Shown piece after piece: positions 1 through 12,330 of a stretch of 64,000 nucleotides of DNA. The stretch comes from Parascedosporium putredinis. Taxonomy: Eukaryota; Ascomycota; Sordariomycetes; Microascales; Microascaceae. The first letter of the stretch is position 1. Every line of letters begins with the position of its first letter. Under the pieces are notes generated by a model. That model saw only the letters and a program-made list of their open reading frames with translations. It was not told the DNA's origin and did no database searches. Location: assembly GCA_949357655.1 (NCBI GenBank), contig CASHTG010000012.1, forward strand, positions 1,798,001 through 1,862,000. Reading direction: 5' to 3'. The position numbers and the translations under genes were made by a program.

Positions 1-2984
1 GAGCTTTGTCCGGTATTGTCAATCTAGAATGATGGTAATCAAAATGTAACTGCACCATGGCCAATACTTTTTGCCGCTGTGAAGTGGAGGGCGTCCCAGA
101 CACCCAGTGTCTACTGCAGGGACAGCTGCAGGCTGCCCACAGGTGGCTGCACGTCCAAATTGGTACCCCAACTGATAACCATCTCGTTGAGAAAAAAATT
201 GACGGCAAGGGGACAAAGGAATTGATCATCAATAGAGGAGGACAAAGGGACACGCACAGAGGAAGCAAGAAGAGCATCGTGCGTTTGATAAATGGAACGA
301 GGCTAATCGTCGAGATGCCATCTCGGTGGCTGATCAATTGATGTCCCGGACCCCCTCATTGAAACTGCCGCCGCTACCCTTCACGATCTCAGGCTGAGAG
401 ACAAGATAAAAAAAAAAAAAAAGAAAAAGAAACCAAAGGCTTTGCTTTGCCCGAAGCAGGTGGCTGGAAATTGCAGTGGGCTATCCCTCATAACCGCAAG
501 AAGTCACACGGGACACATTAGATTTTTCAATCGCTAAATTGGGCCGTTCTACCCCGCTATGGAGTCCCCTGTTCGATCCTGCCGATTTCGAGAACTACCA
601 ATGGATGGATTCCCCATGGATGTCATCCGTCCTGTTGATTCAGGTTGCGACCCCCAAGCGCATCCCCAGAATTTTGACCTATTGACTCTAGTCGATCCTT
701 CTCTTGTATTCATGGCCTTGCGAAATGGACCTGGGCGCTGGTGACGGGCATGCATTATCTTAGCTATGGGCCCTAACGCCTGCTGGCTTGCTTGGGAATG
801 GGAGGGGAGAGCCAGTGCCACAACCTCGAATCTGAGCACGATGTATGATCAAGGGGTTGGGGCTCGGAATCGACACGTATCTCACGGTAATCAAATGGGA
901 ACGCTAGCCTTGAATGGGGGAATGAAGCAGGTAAGAGATGGTGTCCTTCCCGAGATCTCTCTGGCTGTTTGCTCCTTTGCTGCTACGATACCCAGATGGG
1001 GCCTGGAATTGGAATGGGTGTTATTCGCACTTTATTAGTGTATCTGGGAACCTCATGGTACCTCGATGCAGTTGCCCCGAGAGTAGACCCTGATTTGCCG
1101 ATCTGATGGGCCTGCCTGGGGCCAGTCTCTAGTCAACGGTGGTTAATGGGGTATTCTCATTCATCTGATCACGTACTCGACCGATCGAGTGATTGCAAAC
1201 CCAAGCTGGCCCGATTGGAAGATTAGTCTCTGTGCCAGGCTGTGCGCGCTCAATATCTAGTACAGCCGAAGGGTGGGCAGCGCACAAACAAACAGGAGGC
1301 CGCACCAGCACTTGATCACAGGAGTGGAGGGCTATTGAGAGTTGTGGTGCTAGATCAAATTGGTCCATTGCATTCCATACTGTCTTCTCCCCACTACGCC
1401 CTCCACTTGCCCCAGTCCTCTGAGCGCTAGCGCCACCTAGCCCGCTTATTCATGCCCACCATCAATTGAATGGTGGATGGAATGGGTCCATTTCAACCAC
1501 GGGACAGGGTCCCTCCAGCACCCAAGGGGAAGGGCTACGGGTCGAATAATTCAATGGTAAAGTCGCAACTCCCTTCCCTGAATTTCTGCCACTTCCCACT
1601 TTCTCTTCTCCACCTCAACCCATCATCACTCCCTGAACGAAAAATTTTCCCCCATATCCTCGTAAGTCCGCACCACGCTCCGTCCACATCACCAGTGACA
1701 CAAACCGGTTTCTTCTCGACATCGACCTTCAATATTAATTGTTCGTCGCTCACATTCGAAGCAGTCTTCCTCCTTCTCTCTCTCGGATTTTCTTGTTCCA
1801 CGATTATTCGTTGATCTCCGTCAATCTCGGTTCTGTAAGTTTTACTCTCCGTATTGCCAGTTCCCCCTTCTTTTTCGTCCTCAAAACTTTGCGGCCTTTC
1901 TCCTCCCCACCAAGAAACAACCACCGCCCGCCTCTTTTCCTGTACCGCCAGTCCTTGCCGTATCGCCCCTCGCTCCCTCTCTCTCTTTCTCTCTCTGCCT
2001 GTCTGCCGCGCGCATCGCGCCTCGATTGCGATCTATCCTACGCCCCCATCGGCCCAATGCGCCTTTTGACGGGAAACCCCGCCATCTGCTTTTTCGAGTC
2101 GACCCAAATTTCCGGATTTCCTCGTCATCCTCGGCTCGGTATGAATGGGCGGTGTGTCCATGACAGCGCATTTGGACCTCCCCGTACCGCCAGTCGAATA
2201 CCTGCCTACTCTCGCGATGCGGTATATTGAATTGAACTGGATTGGAATGCAACTCGTCCCTTCGTCCTTGTTTCCTCGTCTGAGTGCTGGCAAGAAGATA
2301 TATCGTCACCATTCTGAGACGAGCCGACTTTCCTTGAACGCTTCCTGACGCCCAATTCCACTCTCAATATCGCGCGCCCAACCCCTCCCTCTAAAATGAA
2401 ATGAGGAAAAAAACGAATGTGCCGGCCACTAGACGGGGTCGCTCTTTGGCATGTCATGCAAGGCTTTACCCTGGTTCCGGGTTAACTCGTGAAGGGGAAC
2501 GTTACACAACACACCCGAAACTCCGGCGTTGGCTCTGAACCGGCGGCCGGCAAGGGCGAAGCGACCCTCAATTATGGGCATTCAAGACTGGGCCGAAAGG
2601 ACGCTGCGCACCCACCGCCATTGTACGACGTCTTGGGGATGGACGCCATCAATCACATCACCACTTGCGTAAATTACAAGAAGGAAAAAAAAACCTGTCT
2701 TGTTTCCCCCAGCGCGCCAAGTCAACTCTGAGGGACCTCCCTTGCATTTCACATAATGCATTGTTCGACTCTTTATATCCCTTGGGGAATTCGCGATCCG
2801 GGGGCGGGGCTTGGGACAATATTTTCTGGCTCAATTCGATTTACCGAGAGACCCAACAGAGAAACGGGCGATACGCAGGACGACTAGGCAACTCCACGAA
2901 CCAGGCCTTCTCACATTTTTCGCTACTGTTCTAACCGCCGATGACTAATTGACCCCATTGATCTAGACTACTTCTATAATCACA
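1..2984. other. Intergenic spacer and promoter of the GIS2-like gene
   Basis: No coding region was recognised here. Open frames on both strands are short, overlap one another and lack introns or recognisable motifs. The stretch at about 1560-2080 is pyrimidine-rich (CTCTCT and TTCC runs), as in fungal promoters and leaders. Just before the downstream start codon a CTAAT box followed by a CTAG acceptor at about 2945-2966 suggests the end of a 5'UTR intron. A TCAATTGA palindrome lies at 334-341 and another at 1462-1469. Confidence 0.6.
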
Positions 2985-3815
2985 ATGTCTTCTCTCTCTC
3001 GCCGTGCCTGCTACAAGTGTGGCAACGTTGGCCACTACGCCGAGGTCTGCTCCTCTGCTGAGCGGCTTTGCTACAACTGTAAGTCCCGCCTCATGGTAAT
3101 CTGGTCGCCTTGTGCTGTTGCACTAGAGTTGAAGCCCTGATACTAATATAACACTGGAAACAGGCAAGCAACCCGGACACGAGTCTAACGGCTGCCCTCT
3201 TCCCCGAACCACCGAGGCCAAGCAGTGCTACCACTGCCAGGGTCTCGGCCACGTGCAGGCTGACTGCCCTACCCTCCGCCTTAGCGGTGGCCCTGCTAGC
3301 AGCCGGTGCTACAACTGCGGCCAGCCCGGTCACCTTGCCGTAAGAGAAGACCCTGTTCCATTGACACGTCCCGAGTTTGTCTTGTAGACGCTAACATGAT
3401 GTCATCAGCGCGCCTGCTCCAACGCTCCTGTCGTCAACATGGGCCGTGGCGCTCCCATGGGCCGTGGTAACTTCGGCTTTGGACGTGGCGGCGGCTTCCC
3501 GGTGGCCCCCGTCCGGCCACCTGCTACAAGTGCGGCGGCCCCAACCACTTTGCCCGTGATTGCCAGGCTCAGGCCATGAAGTGCTACGCTTGCGGCAAGC
3601 TCGGCCACATCTCCCGGGACTGCACCGCCCCCAACGGCGGACCCCTCAACACCGCTGGCAAGACCTGCTACCAGTGCGGCGAGGCCGGCCACATCTCGCG
3701 CGACTGCCCCCAGAAGAACGCTGGTGGTGAGATCAACAACGAAGTTGACCTGAATAACGCTGCTCCCATTCCCGCTGCCGCCCCTTCGGTCGCTCCGATT
3801 GCCCCCGTCGCTTAG
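2985..3815 (+). CDS. GIS2: GIS2/CNBP-type protein with seven CCHC zinc knuckles
   Basis: Single-stranded nucleic-acid-binding zinc-knuckle protein of the yeast Gis2 / fission yeast Byr3 / animal CNBP family, known to bind mRNA and act in translation and RNA granules. Exons are 2985-3078, 3164-3339 and 3409-3815; both introns have GT-AG ends and the first has a TACTAAT branch site. Seven knuckles of the form C-x2-C-x4-H-x4-C are visible, with an Arg/Gly-rich linker between knuckles 4 and 5 and an Ala/Pro-rich tail. The linker contains a frameshift: one base is missing at about 3498-3511 (a CCC or CCCCC run). Adding one base gives 225 codons and rejoins knuckles 1-4 with 5-7. Without it the protein ends soon after knuckle 4. 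All seven knuckles are intact, so a consensus error is the likely cause. Confidence 0.93.
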
Positions 3816-6800
3816 ATGGCGAAACGGTGGTCTTTCGGCCGGCTATGAGGCGCCGGGTTTGCGCCGGTGCGCTTGCTGAGCTTTCCGGCGCGGGTTCGCC
3901 GCATCTTGCCAGGTCGATGGATTGGCATGTGGGCATCAGTTGGTCTTTGCTCTCTGGGTGGCGGCCACCTCTTCAAAAGAGGGAGGTTGCCAGCTTTGCA
4001 GGGTCAAGGACTGCCTGCCACATTGATTGCCTCGGTACCATTTCGGGATTCGATTGTTTTCTTCGAATCGTATCTTTCTTCCCTCCCCCTTGCCTTGTGT
4101 TATGTTCATTGATTATCTTCTCTTCCCTCCCCGGCCTATATCTCATTACACCATTACTACCTTGTTTTTCCTCTTGGTTTTTCTTTTCTCCCCCACCACC
4201 CCCTCATGATCATTACATACTATGCCCCTTTTTCTTCGATATTTTTTTCTACTCTTTTCGCCTTCCATACCTCGGGCTTTTTGTTCACTTTTTCTTGAAC
4301 TTGTTTTTGCATGGCCTACTACTACAAATGTTCGGCGTCCCCGGTCCTCGGTCATTCTGAGTCATCTATTTTCTGGAGCAAGACTACGACGGAAAAGCTG
4401 CCTTGTTTTTTTACATTACCGACTTTACGAAGCACCCCTGGAACTCACGTCTGCAAATGGTCCCCTCTTCCTTTGGCGCAAAGGACACACTTTTTTCCTG
4501 CTCTCCTTACTGGAAGAGACCGCCTCTCGCGGCGGGATTGTGGCTACGCAGATGGAAACCGCAGTCGGAGAGGGGGCCGGTGGAGGAGTTGGACGACATC
4601 CGGTGGCACCAAGATCTAATGCCCTTTAATGCCCTTTCTTTCAGCTCACTATATTTTACGGCTCTGGAACGACGGGTGGAACGGCGAGGCCAACGGTAAA
4701 CAAACGTTTGAACGACATCCGGGCGAGCGGGCGGTGAAGGTTTGAAGGACTCAAGGAAAGCTCAATCTCTGGCTGCATTCGCCCCCACCCCTGTGGAAAG
4801 GTTGGCAGAAACACGATGGGTCGTTTGCCATCTCTCCTTCTCTCCAGTCTTTCCCATGCTTTTTCTTTTTCGCGACCTGGACCTGGATTTTCTTGTTCAC
4901 TTCTCTCTTATCGCCTTTGCCGCCCACCGGTAGGGCGACGAAGAGGCAGGTTGAGCAAGGAAGGCAAGAAGAGTATCAAGGCTCGTGGTTCCACATCACG
5001 GTTGGCGTTGATACTCTGTCTCTGTCGGAAGTAGGGGTGGGGAGCAGGAGGTGCCGACGCTGACTCCTTGAGTTTTGCGGTCGAGGTGAAGAGTGGGTTG
5101 GTTTGATACTGCAGTTGAGGAAGTTGAGAGACAGGAAGGCTTGGTGGAACGCGTCCGGGCAGCAGACGCTTGGCATGAAGAAGTGAAGTGGAAGTTGTTT
5201 TGTGGTTGGGTCCAGACCGCGAAGGAAAGGGGTAATAGGGGAAAAGAGAGCAAAGAAGAGAAGAAGCCGAGAAAGAACGAAAAAAATGAAAGAACACACG
5301 AGTTTACCTGCCCCTTCACATCCATTTTATACCTTTTCCTCCTCCCCCTCCTCCTCCCCTCCGGTGCCCCTCCAGTGCCCCTCCCTTTGACTCAAACTAG
5401 GGCGGTCTAGCATCCCGAAACACCCACCCTGATGGCCCTTTACCGAGCCGGCACTAGAGGGGAGGCGGGGGCGGAGGGGGAAACTATCCGGGTGTTGAGA
5501 GCACACCATATTACCCATCTTTTTCTTGGGGGCAGGGCCAACTAACTTGGCCTATTCTGCCCTTCCATCTTCTGAGGGTGACGTTGAATTGCTTTTGTGT
5601 GGCGTCTGTGATGTTGCTCTTGAGGTGAGGTGTAGAGATTGCACGATGATGGGTACGTGAAGAGTGATTGATAACCGGCGAGTTTTCTTGTACGCCACGT
5701 GCTACGACAAGCAAAGAACGTTGCCTGGCCCCATCATCATTTACCTTTCCCCCTTCTTCCTCCTTCTTTTCTTCTTCTTAGGCCTCGGTCCTTCTCTTCC
5801 CTTTTCCGGGGCGGCATTCGTCGTCTCGCCCTCTTCTTCGCCTTTGTCAATATTTTCTCTTCGCCTTTCCCTACGTTTTCACGTTTTCACGCCTTCCCGC
5901 TAGATTCTGACCCGACATCGATTTTACATTCTTTCGGTAGATGAGTGTTTGCCTGGAGGCCCTAAGACGCCCATGATCTAGACGCCTTGTACAACAGCTG
6001 TAGGTGTATTGTATCAAGCTTGGACGCGATAACGACTTTCTTTTCGGATCTTTTTTCTCTACCGGATTCTCACGACAGCTTGGGGTTTCGGATGGCTCGA
6101 CCATGCGGCGTTATCTCATTTTTTTCCTTCTTTCTTTTATCTCAAGGCACTTGCTGTGTGACACTTTATAACTCTACGGGATATGTCGAATCTGACATGA
6201 CATGATGAGAGGCCGGTCGCTGCTTTGAATACATTCGAGCAGAGTGTAAACTGTTATGATACCAATTTCAATTATTACTATCCATCTTCAACACTGTCCT
6301 GGTTGGTGAAGAACGTTTGCCTGGTATATACATCCATGGATCCATGTAGGCAAGGCGACGGGAAACATATGAGGGCATCTCCTTCCTCTTCCTGATTCTG
6401 TTGTTTACGATGTCTATCTCATGCCGCAAATACTGAAGGTAGGACGTCGGGCTTTCCATCGATTTCTCATGGATGGACACCTCCATGTGCAGTAATACTT
6501 GATCCCGGCTGTGCTTTATTGAAACAATGAACTGGATCCATTGATAATTGATCAATTGATAGGCAAAATGGGCTATTATTAGTGGTGTCAAGCTTGCTCT
6601 TATTTCGTTGGCTGCCCCTCGCCAATGCCGGTCTCATTGATATTATTGACGTGACGTGCGGCGTGGTGGGGTTGACGCGCGCAAGCTTCAAGTTCCCAAT
6701 CTCACCTTGCAATCCAATCCTTCTACGTGTAGAGTATCCTCAATTCTCAACCCAGCACAGCACAACCGCAATTCTCCCCATTGCGCTTGTCGCACACGTC

Positions 6801-6979
6801 TCGACGAGGAATACGTAATTAGCCCCGCGACCGCATCACCACACGGCAGGTGCCTCTCCCTCTCCCTCTCCCTCTCCCTCTCCCTCTCCCTCTCCCGGGG
6901 ATTGCACCCTTCGATTCTCAAACTCGCGCGGCGACCCCTGCTATCAAACAAGAAAAAAGAAACCCCCCGGAATAACGCC
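3816..6979. other. 3'UTR of the GIS2-like gene and promoter of the FTA4-like gene
   Basis: About 3.2 kb without a recognisable gene. From 4050 to 4350 and from 4840 to 5900 the plus strand is strongly pyrimidine-rich, which creates long, meaningless hydrophobic frames rich in Phe and Leu. The right end carries the CTCTCC hexanucleotide array. A TCAATTGA palindrome sits at 6552-6559 inside a nearly self-complementary stretch (ATAATTGATCAATTGAT). Confidence 0.55.
6854..6896 (+). repeat. (CTCTCC)n hexanucleotide microsatellite, about 7 units
   Basis: About seven perfect CTCTCC units lie 84-126 bp upstream of the start codon of the FTA4-like gene, so they fall in its leader or core promoter. Pyrimidine tracts at this distance are common in filamentous fungal promoters. 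A length change here could alter transcription start choice. Confidence 0.9.
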
Positions 6980-7848
6980 ATGGCCGACCCGCCGACCATT
7001 ATATCCAAGAAGCTCGACTTCCTCGCCCACCAGACCCGCCTCCTCACCACCCCCGACCCCCTCGCCTCGCGCTCCTGGACCCGCTCCAACGCCTCCTCCG
7101 ACAACCCCCCCCGGCGCGCCGTCGACGATGCCCTCGCCAAGCTCGCCCAGCTGCTCAAGCAGCACGCCCGCAGGGTATACCCGCCCCAGGCTACCCGGCA
7201 CGTCGCCGAGCAGGTGGAGAGCCTCTACTGGGAAGATACGGACCGCAAGGCCGAGGGCATCGGCGGCGACGGCGTAGGGCGCGAGGTCGACCTGAGTGAG
7301 TTTTATCTAGTCCCGAACCCTTTCCCCTCTTTTTCTTTTCTCTCTACAAACATACATTCCACCCTTGCCGCGATTACCCCTGCTAACCATCGCCCTCTCC
7401 GTCTGGAACTTTCTCTACCGCACAGCCGACGACGCCATCATAGCCCGACTCCCCCACCTGGCCCTCGGATCGCGAATCCGCCGCCCTCCCCGCCGAAGCC
7501 CACCGCTACGCCGCACAAGTTGCCCGCCTTTCCACCCTCGCCGACGAGCGCCGCGTCGTCCTGCAGCGCGTGCGCCGCCTCCGACGCATGCAGGAGCTTC
7601 TCCGGCCCTTTGAAGACTCCCTCGTCGACGCTGCCGGCCGGGAGAGCACCGTCGGCGTGCAGGAGAGCCTCCTCACCCGCAGGGGCCCGCTCGAAAAGGA
7701 ACTCGATCGCATGAGGCTTCTCCTGCTGCGCGTCACCGCTCGGCTCGGTGCCGTCCCCGAGGGTCAGGCTCGGGGTGGGGATAAGCGGGTGAGGGACCTG
7801 TTGGAGGGAGACGAGGAGAGGGTGGCCAAGGTCTTGAAGGATTTCTGA
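6980..7848 (+). CDS. FTA4: FTA4-like kinetochore protein (Sim4/CENP-associated complex)
   Basis: Likely a subunit of the inner-kinetochore Sim4/COMA-type complex, called from remembered similarity of its N-terminal half to the fungal Fta4 family. The marks are an ATG followed by a short hydrophilic helix, an 'AVDDAL' helix, then 'YPPQATRHVAEQVESLYW'. Exons are 6980-7295 and 7426-7848, with donor GTGAGT and acceptor CACAG after a GCTAAC branch site. The second half is predicted coiled-coil: heptad-like helices, Arg/Glu/Leu-rich, ending in 'KVLKDF'. A frameshift lies in the CCCCC run at 7451-7455. Two added bases (or one removed) join 'IIARLP' to a frame reading 'TWPSDRES', for about 245-246 residues. 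No enzyme motif is present. It converges with the calpain gene. Confidence 0.68.
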
Positions 7849-8525
7849 GGACTCGGTCCCTTGTTTTACTTTTCTTTTTCTTTTTCTTTTTTGGCCGGTA
7901 TCTTTTACTTGACCCTCCTTCGAGAAAGGGTAGGCGGGGAATCGGCGAATTTGGCGTTCATAGGGGTTTTAGGTCATGATATCCGCTTTTGGGAAAATAA
8001 GAGGCTTTGGGTGGTCATACATGGTCTTTCCAAGGCCTGGCGCGAGGTGGAAACCCTTCATCAAATTCGGTGGAGTCGCATAGTAGCACATCTTCAGGTA
8101 GCTAGTTACGTTGACCATGCTCGATAATAGAGGTTAGCCCCTTCGTAACATCTCGTGTTGGCCAAAGGTTACAGGATACGCATTTGCATGGATGCCTCTT
8201 TGTCTACACTTCTGGCTCTCGCACTTCTCTACAAGGAAAAAAACAAATTGAGTGGGGCATCTTGTATCGTATTCGTGATCTAACGTAAACTGTGGACATA
8301 ATCTTGATATTCCAGTCTTCCTGCGGCTTCTAGCCCAGCCGCACGTAAATCATTTGTTCATATCAGTGAAGGGAGAGATAGAGAGAGAGATGGAGATGGA
8401 GAAGAGACGTATATGGTAAAATCCACCGTGCTTGAGTACATTCTTACACCGGCACGCACCCAATGGCACACTTGGACACATGGGTGTCGACCGCGCACAA
8501 AGAAAAAGCGCTATTGCCTATCCCT
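7849..8525. other. Convergent 3' spacer between FTA4-like and calpain genes
   Basis: The spacer holds the 3' ends of two convergent genes. It has T-rich stretches just after the FTA4-like stop (TTTTCTTTTTC repeats at about 7870-7890) and purine-rich GAGAGATAG repeats at about 8370-8405. No coding region was seen. Confidence 0.6.
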
Positions 8526-11500
8526 CTAGTCGGTTTCGTAGACTCGGGGTGCAGGCCTGTACGTTAGCCTCTTGCCGCCACGCGAGTTCCTCTTCGAATC
8601 CACCACCTGCGTCGGGTCAATCGTCCGCTTGCGCTCCTTCTCCGTGCCGATCAAAGTCGCATCCTTGGCGCTGTCGTCCACGTCTAGTCCTTTGCTCTTC
8701 CCCGCTTCTTCTTGTTGCCCTTCTCCTTCTTCTTCTCGCCCTTGTCGTCTGCCGAGCTCGCTTCGTCATCCGAGTACGGGTTCGGTCGCACCACGCGAAG
8801 CTTGACCACCTCCTTGTCTTCCTGCTCTTCGGAGATCTTGTGGTAAATCCGGAGACCCACCACAACCACCGCGTTCCACGGGTCGGCTTCTCCGTCCAGC
8901 TTGTCGTCCATCCCGGGCTGCAATGGCAAGGGGGTGGCGGTCCATTTCGAGGGGGCGGTGGAATAAAGGCCCCGCGATTAGGCGGGGGCGGCGGAGGGCC
9001 GGCAGAGGGCCCATCCATGGGGCCTAGATCTATTTCGATATCGATCTCACGATCGGTGACATCGGAAATGGTGGATATGCTCAGCGTGTCAGAAATGGAG
9101 CTTTCACTCTCGGACTGAGAGTACTCTTCGGGTTCTCTGTATATGTGACGTGGAGGTGGAGGGTACGGGTGCCTCGCGGGCGATCTTGGCCGGTATCTCG
9201 GGCTAAAAGACCGGCCACCTCTGGACCGTGACCTCGGGCGATAATCCATGTGTGGGTGTGGGTGCGGGTGCGGGGGCGGGTGCGGGTGCGGGTGCCGCCC
9301 ATTCGTCCACGGCCCATCGTAGTAAGAGGGGCGCCCTTGCGGTGGCCCCCAGCCACGGTTGTCTACGGAGTAATTCCGCGAGCCAGCCATACCTTGATGG
9401 TGAGCGGGTTGGCCTCCCTGTTCCGGTCTCGTTTCTTCACCTTCTGCCTCTCTCGAGCTCGCATCTTTCAGCAAATCCTCCTTTGCTTCCCCGCTTTCTC
9501 TGGCTCCTGCGCCGAGATAGGTGGGATGCTCTTCGAGCTCTGGTCGTCGACTTTGGGTTTCTCAGACTCCACTACTTCCCCTTCCTTTCCGTCTTTCGGG
9601 TTTGTGCCCTCATCCGTCTTAGTCTCCTCAGGCTTCGGTTCCTCGCTTTGGGTCTCGATATTGGGAGCCCCGATCTGCCCCGACTCCGAGCCCGTTGGCG
9701 GAGAGGGCGGTGTCTTTTGCGTCTTACCATCGCTATCGCTAGCGTGTGTGTTGCTTACCGCCTCGTCGCCTTCCAGTCCTGGTGGGAAGTGACGGGCAGG
9801 TGGGGGTGGGGGCGGTCTAAAGTTTGGGCCTCTGTGGAATCCTCGGTCATCTCCTCGGTCATGATGGTCTCGTCTGCGGTCACGGTCTCGTCTGTGGTCG
9901 AGGTCTCGCCTGTGGTCAAGGTCTGGCCTGTGGTCAAGGTCTGGCCTATGGTCAAGGTCCCGTCGATCTCTTGGTTGCAAATGGTCGGTAGTGTGGCGCC
10001 GTCCATCCACGGGCGGCCTCATATCTGGGCGGCCACCATGTCCGCGATCGTCCAGCCTCACCTCCTTTCCTCCCCCTTGCTGTTGCGCACCCCTTTTCTC
10101 CCTCTTCTCGCGTCTGCGGCGGTCGGCCTTGGCCCTCATCCGTTTCATCTCCTTGGCATCTCGGTCCTGCTTCTTCCTGCGGAAATACTTTACTTGCACC
10201 CTTTCCTTGGTGAGCATCTCCTTGATGGACTCTCTCTTGCGGCTCTCCGCCCTCTTCTCGTGCGCCTCCCTCCACCCCTTCTCCTCCTCCGTCTCCTTGT
10301 AGCGGCCTTTGCTGTGCGCGAGGTCGTACGCGAGGCCGATGCGAAGGAGCTTCTCGCGCCGGGTCTTGGCGTTGTTCCGAACAACGTCCTCCACGGGCTG
10401 GATGGAGTCGTTTCGCATGGCGTCCACCTTGACCATGACGGTGTAGTCGCCTGCCTCCAGCTTCACCTCCACGTTGACCGATCTGCTCATGCGATACGCG
10501 GGGGCGTGCGCACAATATAATCTTCTTGGCCGGTGCGATGAAGCCTAAAGGCTAGGGTGAAGGTATATTGACCCTGGAGACCGCGAAAGTAGCGATCGTC
10601 GAGCTGCGATAAAACAATGACCACGTCGCCACCGGTCGATAGGGTGAATCCAAAATGCGTGTCGTGGTAATCCTGCTTCCACGGAACCGCTAGGGTCGTC
10701 CATATGGATGCTACGCGCCAGTCGTCCCCAAAAAGACGCGTGCGATCAAAGGCCTGGTACTTTCTGAGGAGGTCCGAGTAAGAGATCCAAAACGCACCGT
10801 CGTCTCCGAACTTGTGGTCGAGGCGCTGAAGCCATTCCGCTGTCCACTCCTTGGATCCGTCGCTCCAAGGCCCTTTCCACTCACCCTTGCCCCAGGGGTT
10901 CTTGAGGAGGACAAGCCTCTTGCCGTCAATTTCAACGGCGCGCATGACGGAATAGGCGTGGAGCTCGACAATACCCTTGCGGTTCCCAAGGCCCCGACCC
11001 CAGATTCCGGTGGAGCAGCCAAAGAGGAACTCCTTGTTGACTTGCATCAGTTCGTTCTTCCAAAAGGCCTCGCGATCGAGAATATCCGATGTGTAGATTT
11101 CGGTCGTAACGCCACCCGTAAGGTCCTCGATGCCTTCTCCGGTGAAGCCACCCTCAATGCAAGCGTAGTCGCCATGGGCCTTTGCGTAACACTTTTCAAG
11201 GAGCGGGAGCCAGGTTTCGTTGGGGTGTTCGCACTGCGAAAAATAGAGCGCGCCGCTGTTGCTCTGGTAGATTCGGCGGTAGGCTTCCTCGGAATCGACC
11301 CTATCACGGTCCTCCCTGCATCAAGTTAGTTAGCAGTGAGCCAGCTAGCGACGAAAGTAAAACATGGTTCACCAGGAATTGGAGACAAGCTTACCATAGC
11401 ATGCGCTCGATAAAACTCTCGTCGTAGTCGGGCTTCTTGAGGTACAGCTTATCGTCAATGATCTCGCTGAACCATGCGCCGTCACGGTGAAATACAAAGC

Positions 11501-12330
11501 CGTAAACGCCGACCTGCTCGTCCCTCGCAACGCAAACTCGTTCTATAAGTCCCTTCTTATTACTCAAAGTGCAGAGCGCGCTACAGCGGCGAGACGCAAG
11601 GTTCAGTATATATTCTATCCACGGTACATAATACACAACGGGGAGGGATAAACTTACGCTAGGAGCCAGCAATCGCCGCCGTTCCCCTGCCTGACGTCCT
11701 GCATAGAGGGCCCGTCGATAAAAAACTGAGGCTCGTCGAAGATGTCTGCAACTCTCTTGACAGCCCTGGGCTTGAACGGCTGCATGTCATCGTCGGAATC
11801 GCTTTCGTCGCCATTCGCCGGGGACGCTTTGGTGCGCCGATTATTGATTGACTCGAGGCTGTCGCGCTTGCTACACTTGAGGTCGTATTCGAGATCGAAA
11901 TGGGGGTCGCGATACTTGCGGTTTATGGCGCGGCATTCGTCGGCGATCTTGCGGACTTTGGTCCGGCAGATTTCGGCCGCCTCGGCGTAGGAAGACTGAG
12001 TCGTCCGCTCCGGGCCATTGGTACTGCCTTTGGCGGCCTTGTCGGCATACTCATTCTGGGGAATGACGGTAGTAGCTACTCGGGATAACGCACTGTTAGC
12101 AAGGCCGAGAGTTTTCACGGGAGAGGGCGGGCGGGGAACGCCACCCCCAAAATCACCAATGGTACCTTTGCTCGGAGATTTGGCGGAAAACTCCTTCCAA
12201 AACTCATCAACGATCTCCTGCGGCGGCAGGTTCTTTTCGGCGGAGGAGGCGGCTTCAATGGGAGCGGTGGAGGGAGAGGCGGGGGAGGTTGTATTACTAG
12301 TGGCAGAGGCGGCGGAGGCGGAGGCGGCAT
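8526..12330 (-). CDS. Calpain-family cysteine protease with long low-complexity C-terminal tail
   Basis: Papain-fold C2 peptidase, presumably intracellular. Exons on the minus strand are 12330-11658, 11580-11395 and 11315-8526. The catalytic triad is visible: Cys in 'GNGGDCWLLA' (codon 11669-11671), His in 'ELHAYSVM' (10948-10950) and Asn in 'KNPWGKGEW'. A C2-like calpain domain follows ('SRSVNVEVKLEAGDYTV'). Then comes a charged coiled-coil and a tail with DLDHRP hexapeptide repeats, His-Pro repeats, poly-Pro and a basic end. Five one-base losses break the frame: GGGGG 12281-12285, GGGGG 10500-10504, CCCC 9489-9492, GGGGG 8930-8934 and CCCC 8700-8703. Adding one base at each gives 1218 codons including stop, which supports a single gene. 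The start at 12330 is the only ATG in reach and needs the first correction. Long plus-strand frames here are antisense shadows. Confidence 0.88.
9250..9296 (-). repeat. GTGGGT/GTGCGG hexamer repeat encoding a His-Pro array
   Basis: An imperfect 6-bp repeat lies inside the calpain tail. Read on the minus strand it encodes an alternating His-Pro stretch of about 16 residues, interrupted once by Pro-Pro. Slippage would keep the frame because the unit is a multiple of three. Confidence 0.85.
9865..9963 (-). repeat. 18-bp coding repeat (hexapeptide DLDHRP/DLDHRR) in the calpain tail
   Basis: At least four near-identical 18-bp units encode Asp-Leu-Asp-His-Arg-Pro/Arg. They decay on one side into alternating Arg-Asp dipeptides. 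The protein segment is highly charged and almost certainly disordered. Confidence 0.85.

Noticed and set aside
3827..4360. Plus-strand frame of 177 codons with apparent membrane segments
   Set aside because: The hydrophobic residues come from a pyrimidine-rich 3'UTR (TTC, CTT, TCC codons); no intron or motif.
9228..10520. Plus-strand open frame of 430 codons (and 8432-9118)
   Set aside because: Antisense shadow of the repetitive GC-rich calpain tail; composition is dominated by Leu/Val/Ser and no start, intron or family supports it.
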